Positions 40,376 to 51,621 are shown, counted from the first letter of the stretch. The stretch is DNA of 64,000 bases from Sinohyriopsis cumingii (GCA_028554795.2 CM068841.1:25539308-25603307), one strand, 5' to 3'. Translations and numbers: made by a program. The notes: generated by a model not told the origin, from the letters alone.

Positions 40376-40735
40376 ATGTGTTCAAGTTTAGCTAAGCTGA
40401 ACTAATCTAAGGTGAATTTACATCGTGTCAGGCAAAGCCTGATACCGAAGCCTGAAGAGATAGAGAATGTCGGAATGTTAAAAGGGACCGAAGACCTGAT
40501 AGAAGAGCTTTTCAGAGAGGAAATCAAGAAAGAGAAAGAAGAATTGACGGAGAAGTACAGACTTCGGAAGCAGGTAAAGCAGCGAGAGCAGCAGCAACAA
40601 CAGCAGCATCATCAGGAACCAGACGGAGGATGTGTCGACTGCCGTGTAGACACAAAAAAAGTTCTCCTTCTCTTTCCGAAGAAGCAGGCCCTATCATGTG
40701 GGATAGCCTGTCGCAAGACGGGAACGCAATCTTAG
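40376..40735 (+). pseudogene. Right-arm accessory gene 1, stop at codon 10
   Basis: MCSSLAKLN then TAA (40403-40405). The same frame continues VNLHRVRQSLIPKPEEIENV, GMLKGTEDLIEELFREEI and a Gln-rich region, homologous to 19700-20062. Confidence 0.75.
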
Positions 40736-40773
40736 ACAATAAAAGATTGCCATAACTCCCTGTCCACAGAAAC

Positions 40774-40789
40774 AGCCCTTTTCAGGGCT
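40774..40789 (+). terminator. Histone-type 3' stem-loop, copy c'
   Basis: AC-AGCCCT-TTTC-AGGGCT-ACCCCA, then CTAGAAAAGAGATAC and CAATTGCCAAT. Stem fully kept although the gene before it is broken. Confidence 0.72.
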
Positions 40790-41000
40790 ACCCCAATACT
40801 CTAGAAAAGAGATACTAGTTCAATTGCCAATGGTATGTTAGTAAGTTAAAAAATAGACGTGTGTCTATAAGCACTTCGTTTGTTTGACTTAGACGTGTGC
40901 CTATAAGCACTTCGTTTCCGTAGCTTGTCAACATGTAGTCTGTATGTGCTTGTGTTTGTAGTTAGTGATTGTAAATAAAAAGTGAGTGATGGTTTCTATT

Positions 41001-41098
41001 AGGTTCGCGCGTTCCATGTGATTGATGGGAATGTGGGTCTTGTACGTTTTGGTATCGGGGGATGTTTTCTTTCACCTACGCACTTCACATAAATAAAG
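41001..41098 (+). promoter_or_regulatory. Right-arm promoter, Polinton 2 copy of P2
   Basis: A distal GGTTCGCGCGTT box and a proximal GGGGGATGTTTTCTTTCACC-TACGCACTTC box with ATAAATAAAG, upstream of the ATG at 41144. Confidence 0.55.
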
Positions 41099-41143
41099 GG
41101 AGCGATCGTCAGTCTGGCTACCCATTGCCAAAGAGAAAAGTAG

Positions 41144-41317
41144 ATGATTAGGATAAGCAAATCGCTTGAACTCGAAATACACCTGGAGTATGCCAGGCGC
41201 CTCTTGGATGACCTGGCAGTGGAGGCAATCCAGGAAACTTCCAAGCTTGAGGAAGAGGAGGAAAAGAAAAAGAAAGAAGAGGAGAAGGAAAAGAAAGAAA
41301 TTATCCGGCTCACTTGA
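41144..41317 (+). CDS. Right-arm accessory gene 2 homologue, 57 aa open part
   Basis: MIRISKSLELEIHLEYARRL, LDDLAVEAIQE, then Glu/Lys coiled coil and TGA. Homologous at the N terminus to 20560-20886. The matching C-terminal tail (IIPQSEDWESEASQPTSALP) appears in another frame at about 41525-41600 after some 200 bp of unrelated Arg/Gln-rich sequence, so the original gene was longer and is disrupted. Confidence 0.55.
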   Translation: MIRISKSLELEIHLEYARRLLDDLAVEAIQETSKLEEEEEKKKKEEEKEKKEIIRLT

Positions 41318-41690
41318 TGTTAACACAGATCTGTAAAGGTAAACCCATGGTGAGGACACCTCCACAGTCACTTGCAACACCACAGCCACAACCAGGACAG
41401 ACCCGTGGTCCCGCAGGTAGAGAACTAGGACCAAGAATTCGAGAGGCAAGAGCGGGAGCCTCAGCGTGAGCAGGAAGTAAGGAGGCAGCATCCACGTGTG
41501 CAGAACAGGGGAAGGAGGGAAATCTTCATTATCCCTCAAAGTGAAGACTGGGAGAGTGAAGCCAGTCAACCCACCTCTGCGCTCCCAACCACAATCATCA
41601 ATTAGGATGAGGACTGGAACAGACGATGCGTGTGTGGGACTAGACCTAGGAGGTACCGACATTAAGAGGTGCATCTGGAGTTCTAAAAAC

Positions 41691-41706
41691 AACCCTTTTC
41701 AGGGCT
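41691..41706 (+). terminator. Histone-type 3' stem-loop, copy d', one mismatch
   Basis: AACCCT-TTTC-AGGGCT-ACCCCA with the second pair lost (A against C), then CCAGAAAAGAGATTA and GTTGCCAAT. Confidence 0.65.
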
Positions 41707-41824
41707 ACCCCAATACTCCAGAAAAGAGATTACTCAAGTTGCCAATTTGTGTGAATGTGGATTAGTATGATTATAAATACTCACTCCTTTCCTGATGAGA
41801 TTGTGTGTGTGTTTATATGTATGA

Positions 41825-42385
41825 GCTCGCATGCGTTTGTGTGGATAGTAGAGTCTGTGTTTGTATGGGTGAGCGTTCGTTTGTATGAATATTATATTTA
41901 TATTTGATTTTGCTTTTTCTCCTTCCCGTGTGTGGATAGTATATTTGTTTTTTTTCCTCTTCCCGTGTGTGGATAGTATATTTGTGGTTTGTATTTTTCT
42001 CCTCTTCCCTCTGTGTGGTTAGTTTATTTGGGTTTGGTTTTTTTCCTTAACTTGTGTGGATGGTAGATATTAAGGTTATTGATAGTATATTTTAGGTTTG
42101 TTTTTCTCCTTCCCGTGTGTGGATTGCATATTTGTGTCTGTTTTTTCTTCTTCCTGTGTGTGGATAGTATATTTTGATTTTGTTTTTTCTCCTTCCCGTG
42201 TGTGGATAGTACATTTGGTTTTTTTTTCTTCTCCTTCCCAGGTGTAGATAGTATATTTGTGGTTTGTTTGTTCTCCTTCCCGTGTGTCGATAGTATGTTT
42301 GTGGTTTGTATTGTTCTGCATCCCTTGTATGGATAGTATATTTGGGGTTTGTTTTTCTCCTTCCCGTGTGTGGATAGTTGATAAT
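41825..42385 (+). repeat. Degenerate minisatellite, counterpart of 21130-22520
   Basis: Irregular copies of CTCCTTCCCGTGTGTGGATA with GTATATTTG and T-rich spacers, roughly 55-65 bp per unit, at the same place between accessory genes 2 and 3. It shares GTGTGGATAGTA with the Polinton 1 array. Confidence 0.8.
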
Positions 42386-42401
42386 ATGAGATGTGAGTTT
42401 A

Positions 42402-42440
42402 AGGGAGGTTTTCTTTCACGTCTGTGCTTGACAAATATAA
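42402..42440 (+). promoter_or_regulatory. Right-arm promoter, Polinton 2 copy of P3
   Basis: GGGAGGTTTTCTTTCACG-TCTGTGCTTGAC followed by AAATATAAATTC, about 50 bp before the ATG at 42487. Confidence 0.55.
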
Positions 42441-42486
42441 ATTCAAAGCGTTCGTCGTTTCGCCATTCAACATTGAATAAACGAAG

Positions 42487-42852
42487 ATGGCAATAGATTT
42501 GTTCAACAAATTGAAAGACAGATGGTAGTGGATGATGGATGCAGCCTATGTGGTGGAAAGACTTGAGAAGGAATGGAAGTATGGAAGTAGCCTGGACTTT
42601 GTGATCAGCCTAAAAGTATCCAGGAATCTGGTACAAGAGGAGGAAGTAGAAAAGTTAAGAAGATTAATTACACCAAAATATGTGAGAGTAGGAAGCTTGA
42701 AGAAGACACTTGATAATATCATCAAAGTCAGGTGCTTTTTAGGAGACATTGCATTGGACAGAGTGGTGATTTGTGAAGTGGGGGCTGGACCAACTAAAGA
42801 AAGGATGAGAAATGATGAGAAAAGTGCTGGAAGAAGAGGTGAAGAAGATTAA
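42487..42852 (+). pseudogene. Right-arm accessory gene 3 slot, stop at codon 14
   Basis: MAIDLFNKLKDRW then TAG (42526-42528). The same frame resumes MMDAAYVVERLEKEWKYGSS and KVSRNLVQEEEVEKLRRLIT to TAA at 42850-42852. It occupies the position of 22697-23086 but the sequence is not clearly homologous. Lys/Glu-rich DNA continues to the stem-loop at 43097. Confidence 0.5.
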
Positions 42853-43084
42853 ATAGGACTGGACTAAAGAAAGAAAGGACAAAGAAAACAGAAAAAAGAG
42901 GAGTTTGAAAGACTGAAAGAAATCTGGATCACGATACATGACAACTTAGATTGATGGGACATCCTGATTGGATTCCAGAGACGGAAAAGAAGAAGAAGAA
43001 AGGAATTATTAAGAAGGTGATGATATAGTGGAAAAAGTGGAGAAAATAGAAGAATAAGAATAAGAAGAAGAAGAAGAAGAAGAA

Positions 43085-43541
43085 AAAGAACCCAAAGGCC
43101 CTTTTTAGGGCCACTCATTTGCCTAGGAAAGATTTGCTTTCTTGCCTAAAAATATTTTCGTCGGTTCTATAGCTGTTTGTGTGTGATAAATTGATTTTCA
43201 TCAGTCTGTGTCTGTATGTCTTATGATGTATGTGCTAATAAGTCTCTGTCCCGCCAAACATTCTAGGGGTTTCCCGCTCTTTGGTCCCGATTGAGGTCAG
43301 CCCCTTGCAACACTGTTACCAATCTTCAGTATCGTGACGTCACCTCGCCCGTTCCATTCCTATTTTCCTTATACAACAACCCTCTTTCCCTTGACGCTAC
43401 ACAGTCCCAGTATTCCCCATGTTCAATTACCCTTGAGGCTATAGTGTCCCAGGGTGTGCAACAAAACCTAGAGGCTATAGTACAACCCTCCAACTTTGAC
43501 ATAGAAGTCTACGTGAGGCTATAGTATCCCACTATACTACT
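43085..43541 (-). repeat. Right terminal inverted repeat of Polinton 2
   Basis: Reverse complement of 31504-31960 with divergence. It contains TGACGTCA at 43335-43342 and is followed by CTTCTT (43542-43547). Confidence 0.88.
43097..43112 (+). terminator. Histone-type 3' stem-loop, copy e'
   Basis: CCCAAA-GGCCCT-TTTT-AGGGCC-ACTCA, then CTAGGAAAGATTTG. Stem complete, loop TTTT. Confidence 0.68.
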
Positions 43542-44585
43542 CTTCTTCCTTAATGGAAATTTAGGAAACAAACTTCTCTGACTTAATCCACCCTTTATTC
43601 CTCCACATATTATGCTCACCTCAGTTCTATATACATCATGCAAATTATAATAATTATCAGTCTCAGATTGATAATACTTTGTTTGGAATGACATTAGCTG
43701 ATCATCCATGATGAACTATTTGACTGTATCCGACCGAAACAGTAAGTCTGATGGAATGACAATTTTATCACCTATACTCTTAAATCGTTGACAAATTTAT
43801 GCGTAATACATATATTTTGGGGGAAACAACATGATATAAGTAAAATATCTTAATAAAGAAAAATAGTTGTCATGGCGACCATATTTTACCAATGCATTTT
43901 TACATTTAGCTGTTGGGCATATACAAAAATGTAGTTTTGATGTTTAATATTTGATATGTATTTTACAAAACCCTGCACGCATCACTATTTTTTTTCCTTC
44001 CAGCTTTTCTGTCGTACATGGTTGGAGCAGGGGTATCCGCTTATACGGCACGAGGGATTCATAATTTCGTCACTGATAGAGTCCGAATCGCGTGTGAATA
44101 TGTCACCGGCGGGAGCAAATATTGTTAATATTGTTGAGAAGAAATTGAGAGCAGAGTAGAACATCTGAGAAACTTTTTCGTTTCTCAGAACACTATTACC
44201 TAGGGGATAAAGAAACAAAACATTTTTTTTTCTTCATATTGCAGTCCTGACACAGCTAAATAATAAAATACTGGAAGAGTCATCAATTTCAACATTTTGT
44301 CAAGGTCAGGATGCATCTATATTATACTATATCACGTGCAAATTGTTTTAACTTCGGTAGGCAAACGTTGCAGTTCATTTGACACGTTGAGAGTTATCTC
44401 GGGCCAGTAAACTTTAGATATATCTTACTGAAGTAAACACATTTGAAACCCTCGCCCTACAGTGTTGTAGTCTATGCATATTTGGTATAAATATCCCGAG
44501 GTTTACAATACAAATATTCTATGATACAATAAGAATATAAAGAAACATTGCTTATTAATCTATCTAACCCCTTAATTCAGTACAA

Positions 44586-44673
44586 CGAATTTCCGCTAAA
44601 CCACATCCACCTTCATCATTATCATCATCATCATCATCATCGTCCTAATCATCGTCATCAACAACAACAGCAG
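44586..44673. repeat. (CAT)n/(CAA)n microsatellite
   Basis: Interrupted ATC/TCA trinucleotides with a short CAACAACAACAGCAGCA stretch; non-coding. Confidence 0.8.
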
Positions 44674-44759
44674 CAAGGCACAAATAACAAAATAGAACAT
44701 CATACTTGCTACTGATACCAACCTTACATTTCATCATAACTCCTGAAGGAAAGTGAGAC

Positions 44760-45430
44760 GAGTTTTAAGTTTTTATCATTTTTATCTCTCTAAACCCATG
44801 CGAGTCGTGAGCAGTCCTGGAAAATATGCTCTCATATTGCATTTTTAAGTTACAGATTGTTTCGAATAATGAAAGCAAAGAAGATGAAAATAACAATTTT
44901 TATGCTAATGGCTATACAGTTGTCTCCAAGGTCAATTAAGTATGGAACATCTAGCGGAAAGAGGATAACTATATGATGTTGCGGGACGTGATCGTTTCGA
45001 TCTCTGTCTTTTAAACAAAAAAACACATATAACTATCGACATATCTAGCACAAGATGATTAAGTTTTAGAAGAAGGTTTAACTACCATGGCAAATACATT
45101 TTTCTTTTAAAATGTCAGATCTAGTGTACGTTGTTTATCAGCAAACTTTATTTGATTACTGTAATGATTGTAAAATAGAACTAGCAATAATAGCTTTTTT
45201 AGAACTGGACAGATGAAAGAGGTTTGATTAGTTTTAAATTGGCTCAGATCGGTCGAAACATATAATCAGTCTTGATGGAGTTACAGTGTGTATTGTTTGT
45301 AGACTTGTACCATGGCAGTGAAGGACTCCGCATCACCCATGCAAAAGTACTTTCTAATAGATATAGAACACATCCTCCTTTTTACGGCGACATTCAGGAT
45401 ATCCACGTCAAAAATGCCACGTGTGTGTCA
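44760..45430 (-). repeat. Uninterrupted inverted copy of the Polinton 1 target segment
   Basis: The reverse complement aligns first with 5140-5347 and then continues directly into 23434-23880. At the junction it reads AATCAAACCTCTTTCATCTG, where the occupied site has CCTCTGT, the Polinton, and a second CTCTGT. This is a paralogous empty site, which confirms both element ends and the target duplication. The 162-codon open frame across 45272-45760 has no recognisable domain and largely coincides with this repeat. Confidence 0.85.
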
Positions 45431-47610
45431 GTTGCAGTTATATTGACATGTTCTACAATGTCTGAACAAAACAATCCTTTTGTTTATGCTCGCAATTGTT
45501 TGTATCGATATGTTCGTACACTATATTACATCCGTAATGTAATTTTTAAATATGCCAGTTGCTTCCGTTATGCTCGCATCTTTTCGTTCCGATATGTCTG
45601 CACGTTCCGTTATGTCCGAAACTCGTGTAACCCGGTTACACTAACGATTTTAATTGCAACGCATATGTCCACTTGTTTAACACGATGTGTTAAGGTAGCA
45701 AACGCTGTTCTAAGAGCCGAAAGTGTTGGTTCGAAGTGCATAAATACCAATATCCTCTAGACTCTATACAAATATATACTCCAATGTACTTAGATTTTCG
45801 GGTGAATTGTGTGAGGTTTGTTTGACAAAGTAGTTAAATTATAACATGTACTAATGTGCGAACATCCACAAATGCAAGGAGGCAACGGTTGTTTTCAAAG
45901 GAGTGGTTTCATTTTATTTCTAAATAGACACATGTTTTTATTTGTTTCGAGACAAAAACAAATATATTTGCTTTACAACGGGTGGTGGTAAGCCATACAC
46001 CGATATCGACCTTTATATGCTAAAATGTTTTACACTTAGTTATCTCGATCAGATGTGTGTTTTAGGCGTTTGCGACCATAAATCTGCTTTTATAAACATA
46101 GGGAATCAGATCTATTAGCGACCTGGATTCTGTTGAAATCTGAACATGTGCGTAATAAGCATGATATAAGTATTAAAAATTGAAGGATTCCAAACATGCC
46201 ACAACATGCGGACACATCGAAATGAATTGTTTCTAACATAAGTGAAGAAGCGAATATGTTGGAACAAAACGGTTGAAGACATAATATGTAAAATGGGACA
46301 TTAAGAATGACTCTATAACATAAAAATCAATATATTTAACGGTAAATATACTATGATGATCAGCACACTGTAGTTTATAAGCGTTTGCATGACTAGATAC
46401 GGTTTAAGATATAACAATGTAACATTTGGTAATGGACACAATTAAGATATAAAAAGTGAGTTATAGATTCAATGACATTTTCCGGACTGAAGTTAGTGTC
46501 ATCGTCATTGCTTTACTTTTAACTATTCTCTTCAATTGTTTGCCTTCCGTGCATGAATCTTGTTTCTTCTTCCTAATCCACTAACTTTTTTATTGTCGTA
46601 TCAGTTTTAAAATGCCTTCCCGTTCCCTATACGTTAGCAATCAGCGATACAAAACACTTTAACAAAGTATCTTGAATTCTCAAATGTGTAATTTTAGTTA
46701 CCTGAAAAGTGAGATGTAAGAGTAGAATAATATTAAACTGAATGCTTCTCAAGATTTTGAAAGCATCTTCCATACCATTTCACTATGTTGCTGAAAACCG
46801 TGCTGGGCGCGGGCCTTGAAGCAACTGCTCCATTGCCATGTTTACACAAATGCACTATCATAGACCAGGTTTACTCCTGTACTTTGTTGATTACAAAACG
46901 CTAAAGTCTAATAGAAGTGCGCTCAGATAATCAGTCAATCATACAATGTAACAAATAACATGAAATTGCTAATACATTAAGACAGTTGTAGATAAAACCA
47001 CTGTGGCAGCTACACCTTTTTAACGTATGACGAAGCAGACGCATCTAATACAATATCTGAATTCATTCTTTTCTTTGCCAAGGTTTAAAAGTCATGTAGT
47101 TAACGTATGTGATATTTCTTTTCAAGTCAAACAACTACATGTCACATGTCAGGCAAAACTGCAGTCATCCGTAACATGCCAGTGGATTAGGTTAGTATCG
47201 ATAAATAGTGTACGCTTTAATTTGCTTTCTGAAACTTTTCTCTTTTCAAAATTAATAATAAATATCTACATCATGTTTCAGATACTAAAAAATGCTGTTG
47301 GCGCTAGTTTTGATTCCTTATCGTTAAAATTACACCACAAATTGTAAAGCACACTTCCGGACTGTATAAAACATACCGAGACCTGACATTACTAACTTAA
47401 GTAGTTGATACGCCTTTTATATTAATAAACGACGTGGTGAGTATGATACAAACATCGGGTCTGCATTAAATACGCACAGAGATTTTGACACAGTCGAACG
47501 CTGACTGCCCAAAAGTAAATCGGCAGAAGGAGTGCATTGAGTATGCACACGATGATTGTTCAGAATGTATGCATATAAAGTTTTCTGCCAGTTTCAGTTT
47601 ATAGTGAATG
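45431..47610. other. Host DNA, no gene recognised
   Basis: AT-rich sequence with short frames only. An open frame ending at 47345 follows a CAG at 47281, but no partner exon or domain supports it. Confidence 0.5.
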
Positions 47611-47940
47611 TTCCGGTGGTCTAAGTGGTTAGAGCATCCGCCACGGATGCGAGAGGTACAAACCCCGGCCGAGTCATAATAAAGACTTTCTGAACTGGTA
47701 CTAGCAGCTCCCTCGCTAGGAGCTCAGCATTAAGAAGTTAGTGTTTGCACTGATCGGCATGGCGTCAGGATAATGTGACTGGGTGGGTGACATGATACTA
47801 CATGTCTGCTGTAAGATACCCCAGTGTTAGATATCATTATAAACTGCCACGCTGCATACATCGTAGCGATGTGACTGAAACATGTTTTCAAGCGATGTTA
47901 AAAATCCGAATCAAGCACACACATACACACGCTCCTTTTT
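47611..47940 (+). mobile_element. tRNA-derived SINE
   Basis: The 5' part is tRNA-like: A box TGGTCTAAGTGG (47617-47628) and B box GGTACAAACCC (47655-47665, one mismatch to the Pol III consensus), 26 bp apart. A roughly 200-bp body follows with GGATAATGTGACTGGGTGGG, which resembles a central domain shared by molluscan SINEs, and a CACACACATACACAC-rich end. Boundaries are approximate and no clear target duplication was found. Confidence 0.7.
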
Positions 47941-48764
47941 CATTTATTCTCTTTTAAACTAGAAGTATTTTAACAAAACGATCATGCCAAAAGGGTGTCT
48001 GTTATATGTGTACTAAGAAACGGCTTACCAAAATAAGGCCTTGTGCTAATAAATCATACTGTTTGCACTTACTGCAGGAGTGGTTGTATTTAATTACAAG
48101 AAACTTGAATCTTCAAATGTACGTCCCTGAACAGAGCAGCACAACATACTCCTCTCGAACTGAAAATAACATCAGCATAGGGATTTCGCTAGAAGACATA
48201 TTTTGATATATAGATGGCCTTAAGAGATGTATTGTATGTATGTAGGATATCCAATATAGCCTTCACGTGAGCCATGTTTAAATCATTTAATCAGTATACC
48301 GCCTGAATACATGATCACGCATGTATGTGGTAGTAACAAAAAGTTTTTTTAGTGATATTTTTAAGTTGGTACTGAATGAAAATTGTGCTGATATGACATT
48401 CGGTATTGCAGCCAAGGCAGCCGTCCACAAAATTGCTTTTATCACTATTATTCTTGAAATAAAAATCATGTTTAGATGTCTGAATGAAAATGGTGATGAA
48501 AACTTATCACCAATTATTCTGAACGGAAAGTCACAGCTACATTGGGTTTTCACCAGAAAACGTTTTTTGGCGGGTATCTTTCACCCCTAAATGTGCGCGA
48601 CATAGCTTTGCAATAACGAGTTAGTTTCGAGGTTCCACAATTCTACGCTTTTGATCATATGACGTGTTATATTTGTTATAATTTTGTGTTGATAACCATC
48701 TGGAATTATTATTCATCTTCTTTGGTTTTTTCTTCTTCCTTTTTTCCTTATTCTTCTTCTACAA

Positions 48765-48812
<48 letters not shown>

Positions 48813-50450
48813 GTACCTAAGTAATCACGGATATTAACTTTTGTGGAATTATGATTGATTACAAAAAATAAAGAACGCACACAAAATGAAAAAATTTGCA
48901 TGGAACATATTCATGTTTCCTTCCCCAAATATTGATATGCTAGATAAAGGGCATGCCCAGAATATTGTATCATGCTTCCAATGAAACGGCGATGTAACAC
49001 TTCCTGGAAAGATAACCCGAACCGAATTCTTTGTTCCTAACTGATAAGTCGTCGTCACGTATTGTGCAGAGATTAAATACATATTTTACAAATGATAGAT
49101 ATTTGATTTCAATAACCATGTTCCAATACTTATAGTATGACAACGACAAGAGTAAAGTTTCATCAGTAGGTTGTTCGCCCTTTTCTAGTCCAATATAAAC
49201 CAAATCACATAATTTTTCAATGTTGAACTAAACATCTGATCCCGGAATGTGAGACATAAAATGTTCGAGTCTAAGTAACAGAAAAGAGTGAAAGACAACA
49301 AGCTTTGTAAAATTTAACAAATAATTTATTTCCCACGACCACAAATTGAAAAATAGGAAAACGAACTTAGGATATTGCGATTTAAATCCGAAAAGAATCC
49401 AAGAATTAAAAAAGACAGGTCCTATCAATGAAACGTTCTAAGTGAATCCCATTTTAAATCGAGATGAAATTCAAGACGGAACTCGATGACGTCTATAATA
49501 GTCGGCGTTGTACTGATGTGTCAATGGTCTCTTCGCGAATCACAATACATAATATTCCAGTTTCTGAATTCCGTGTACATTCCAGTAAATATCTTTGTCG
49601 AAGAATTATCAGAGCACTTTTGCATTTCCAGTGAAAACAATCACTTGAAATTCAATATTTTAAAGAACATAAAAACTCAGCCCACACTGGACACAACATA
49701 AAACAACTTGGAGTCTCAAGTGTTTAAAGCACGACTGATATAATTCGTAACATAACATCAGTTATAAGACTAACTAAAACGCCCAATAGATTCCCGGATG
49801 GTGATCAAGAGTTTAACCTTCTGGAAATAATAGAAGTTTGTTATATGATAATTATCACATAGTCCAGGCATGACTTTGACTCAACGTAATGTTTCTTACT
49901 CTGAGAAGGATACAACATTTTTATAAAAGTTGTTTGCTAAAACTGTCACTGATTTTGAAACAAGGCTAGCAACTAGGTACAATGTTTCTATTATTAGTTA
50001 TTTACATCTAAAATAGAAAATTTAAAAAAAGTCAAACAGAACTGAACTTTATTCTGAACAAAATCAAATCGTGTAAACAATATTACATTATACTAGCAGG
50101 TAATGGAAAAAAAATTGTAAAACTAACAAAGAAACAATTAAATTACATAAACATAACAAAAAATCTGTATACATAAATAAGAACTCAAAGATGCATGATA
50201 TAGCAGCAGGGAAGTTGAACAGACCAGAGTTTCCAGCCAAAATAAAGCTTCCTACGAGAACTTTCTCCGTAGAAGCCTCGGATTTCATTTTTACGGCCTT
50301 CTACGGAAGCTAATTTTCATGCATTTCAGACCGGATGCATCGGGTGGTCGCGCCGTGTGTGTTAATAAATATAGCGTCCGAGACAGGAAAATAAATTATC
50401 GGGAATAAATTTTTGTGTTATATTTTTTGTTGCAACGCGGGGCTGCTTTT
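47941..50450. other. Host DNA, no gene; (TTA)n at 48767-48811
   Basis: AT-rich. A 45-bp TTA microsatellite lies at 48767-48811. The 89-codon frame at 48321-48590 has an AG before LVLNENCADM but no family match or second exon, so it is not called. Confidence 0.5.
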
Positions 50451-51101
50451 TTATGAATAAATTTGATCAAGACCAATTCGATACCGACTGCGTGGATCAT
50501 GAAGATTGATCGTGATGAAACCATGCGGCGTTGACTGAGCGCGGCTGAATAAATTTTTAAATTTATTTATATCCATGTCACCGTTGCACCAGGTCTGATG
50601 TATATTTCTCAACGTGTGTGTGTCTACGCCGTTGAACACAGATAAAATGTTGCAATTGTCCCTGATCACCTTTGGAATCTGCGTGTTTCTCTGTGTTACG
50701 TAAATAACATCGGTGTTCTTGTGTCTGCCACGCGAGAATATCCTAGCCGGGTTGGTCTGCTTGTCCAGCATAACGTCATCGAAAACAACAAGATTATTAG
50801 CATCGCCGTCCAAATTTTCCACGGATGGAGCTTCGTTGATGTCTGTGATGAATTCGATTGTGCCCTCATCGGCATTGTCGCTAAATTCCTTTAACACTTG
50901 ATAACAACGTTGATCATCGACGGATGGTGCAACCAAATACAACTTGTCCCATTTTAGCCATCTCATAATCAAATTCAATAACAATTGTGTCTTACCAGAT
51001 CCTGACGGGCCGATGATTATCATTCTAATCGAATTCGGTAATGCCGTATGATGTTTCACCTGCTCGCGTCGTTTCGTGGCTGAAAAATCAATTACATTCA
51101 T
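50451..51101 (-). CDS. Packaging ATPase (A32/FtsK type), class B, 216 aa
   Basis: MNVIDFSATKRREQVKHH, Walker A (IIIGPSGSGKTQLLLNLI, about residues 26-43), Walker B (NNLVVFDDVMLD, about 112-123), sensor (VIYVTQRNTQIPK) and a C terminus AQSTPHGFITINLHDPRSRY. Family role: DNA translocation into the capsid. The start at 51101 is chosen because the family begins shortly before an IDF motif; the frame is open further upstream but runs antisense through the next gene. It is divergent from the PLA2 gene with only 13 bp between the ATGs. Intact. Confidence 0.9.
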   Translation of the reverse strand: MNVIDFSATKRREQVKHHTALPNSIRMIIIGPSGSGKTQLLLNLIMRWLKWDKLYLVAPSVDDQRCYQVLKEFSDNADEGTIEFITDINEAPSVENLDGDANNLVVFDDVMLDKQTNPARIFSRGRHKNTDVIYVTQRNTQIPKVIRDNCNILSVFNGVDTHTLRNIHQTWCNGDMDINKFKNLFSRAQSTPHGFITINLHDPRSRYRIGLDQIYS

Positions 51102-51114
51102 GTTACTAGAATAC

Positions 51115-51621
51115 ATGGATCTATATTGTGTGAAGTGCCGCAAGCACACAGCTACGATAAATCCAACCGAAATCGTTACACGCAACAACAGGAACCCAAT
51201 CGCAGGAGAATGTGAAGTTTGCAAGACACGCAAGTTTAGATTTGTAAAAAAAAAAAATAGAACAGGAGGAGACATTGCCGCCTCCATGAAAAATCTACCT
51301 GGGTTGCCCTGGGCAAAATATCCCGGAGAGAAACATCTACCTGGATATAATTATTGCGGGCCCGGAACGAGACTCGATATCAGACTCGACGATAATAATC
51401 AACCATTTCAGGGTGAAGATCCGGTAAACGCAATCGATAAAGCTTGTTACTACCACGACCTCGCATATCGCAGCGGAGATTTACAACAAAGGCATCTCGC
51501 TGATATCAAGCTAATTCACGCATTAGACGCGATTCCTAATAAAAATTTCAAAGAGAAATTAGCAACCTGGTTGGTAAAAGGCGCGATGAAAGGCAAATTA
51601 GTATTCGGTGCTGGTAAATAG
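51115..51621 (+). CDS. Zinc-ribbon plus phospholipase A2-like protein, 168 aa
   Basis: The N-terminal zinc ribbon has two CxxC pairs (YCVKC and CEVC, residues about 4-7 and 34-37). After a Lys-rich linker comes a PLA2 core of the parvovirus VP1 kind: NYCGPGT calcium-binding loop (about 79-85) and DKACYYHDLAY with the His-Asp pair (about 107-117). In parvoviruses and adintoviruses such domains let virions breach membranes during entry. The role here is inferred from the family. The frame is intact and all key residues are present. It ends 2 bp before the integrase ATG. I chose 51115 because it places the ribbon at the start, as in related proteins. Confidence 0.85.
   Translation: MDLYCVKCRKHTATINPTEIVTRNNRNPIAGECEVCKTRKFRFVKKKNRTGGDIAASMKNLPGLPWAKYPGEKHLPGYNYCGPGTRLDIRLDDNNQPFQGEDPVNAIDKACYYHDLAYRSGDLQQRHLADIKLIHALDAIPNKNFKEKLATWLVKGAMKGKLVFGAGK

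Larger units (their letters stand above)
31504..43541 (+). mobile_element. Polinton 2 (same class as Polinton 1), decayed, 12.0 kb
   Basis: Both ends read AGTAGTATAGTGGGATA inward, in inverted repeats of about 457 bp, flanked by the 6-bp duplication CTTCTT (31498-31503 and 43542-43547). Gene order equals Polinton 1 but the stretch from the middle of polymerase to the middle of penton (about 6.5 kb) is deleted, with the junction at about 36845. Most genes carry stops and frameshifts, so it is an older insertion. It retains the post-capsid Cys/His gene and an adenain-type protease absent from Polinton 1. Confidence 0.93.
30164..44159 (+). pseudogene. ISG12/IFI27-like gene copy 2, intron contains Polinton 2
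   Basis: Exon 1 (30164-30228) follows TTGTTCAG and encodes a signal peptide (MKTTVCIFLLFVLSISVQA), ending at GTAAGT in phase 1, as in copy 1. The next homologous exon (from 44004, after CTTCCAG) starts with AF as in copy 1, and its end matches copy 1 at the DNA level (GANIVNIVEKKL against GANIGRFIEKKI). The central ISG12 domain is shortened. The spliced frame stops at 44126-44128, predicting a 62-residue secreted peptide, while the conserved end is in another frame (stop 44157). The 13.8-kb intron is 1.7 kb without Polinton 2, close to the 1.3 kb of copy 1. Probably a pseudogene, possibly a short peptide gene. Confidence 0.65.

Noticed and set aside
5662-43112. Reading the ten hairpins as Rho-independent bacterial terminators or as a viral pseudoknot
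   Set aside because: No U-tract follows the stems; the flanks and downstream purine box fit a eukaryotic histone 3' end, and the DNA is animal nuclear.
45272-45760. 162-codon open frame with repeated RYVR/RYAR phrases
   Set aside because: Overlaps the duplicated non-coding segment that was the Polinton 1 target, has no homologue in the other copy's frame and no domain.
48321-48590. 89-codon frame as a host exon
   Set aside because: Has an AG upstream but no donor with a matching partner exon, no homologue in the window and no recognisable domain.
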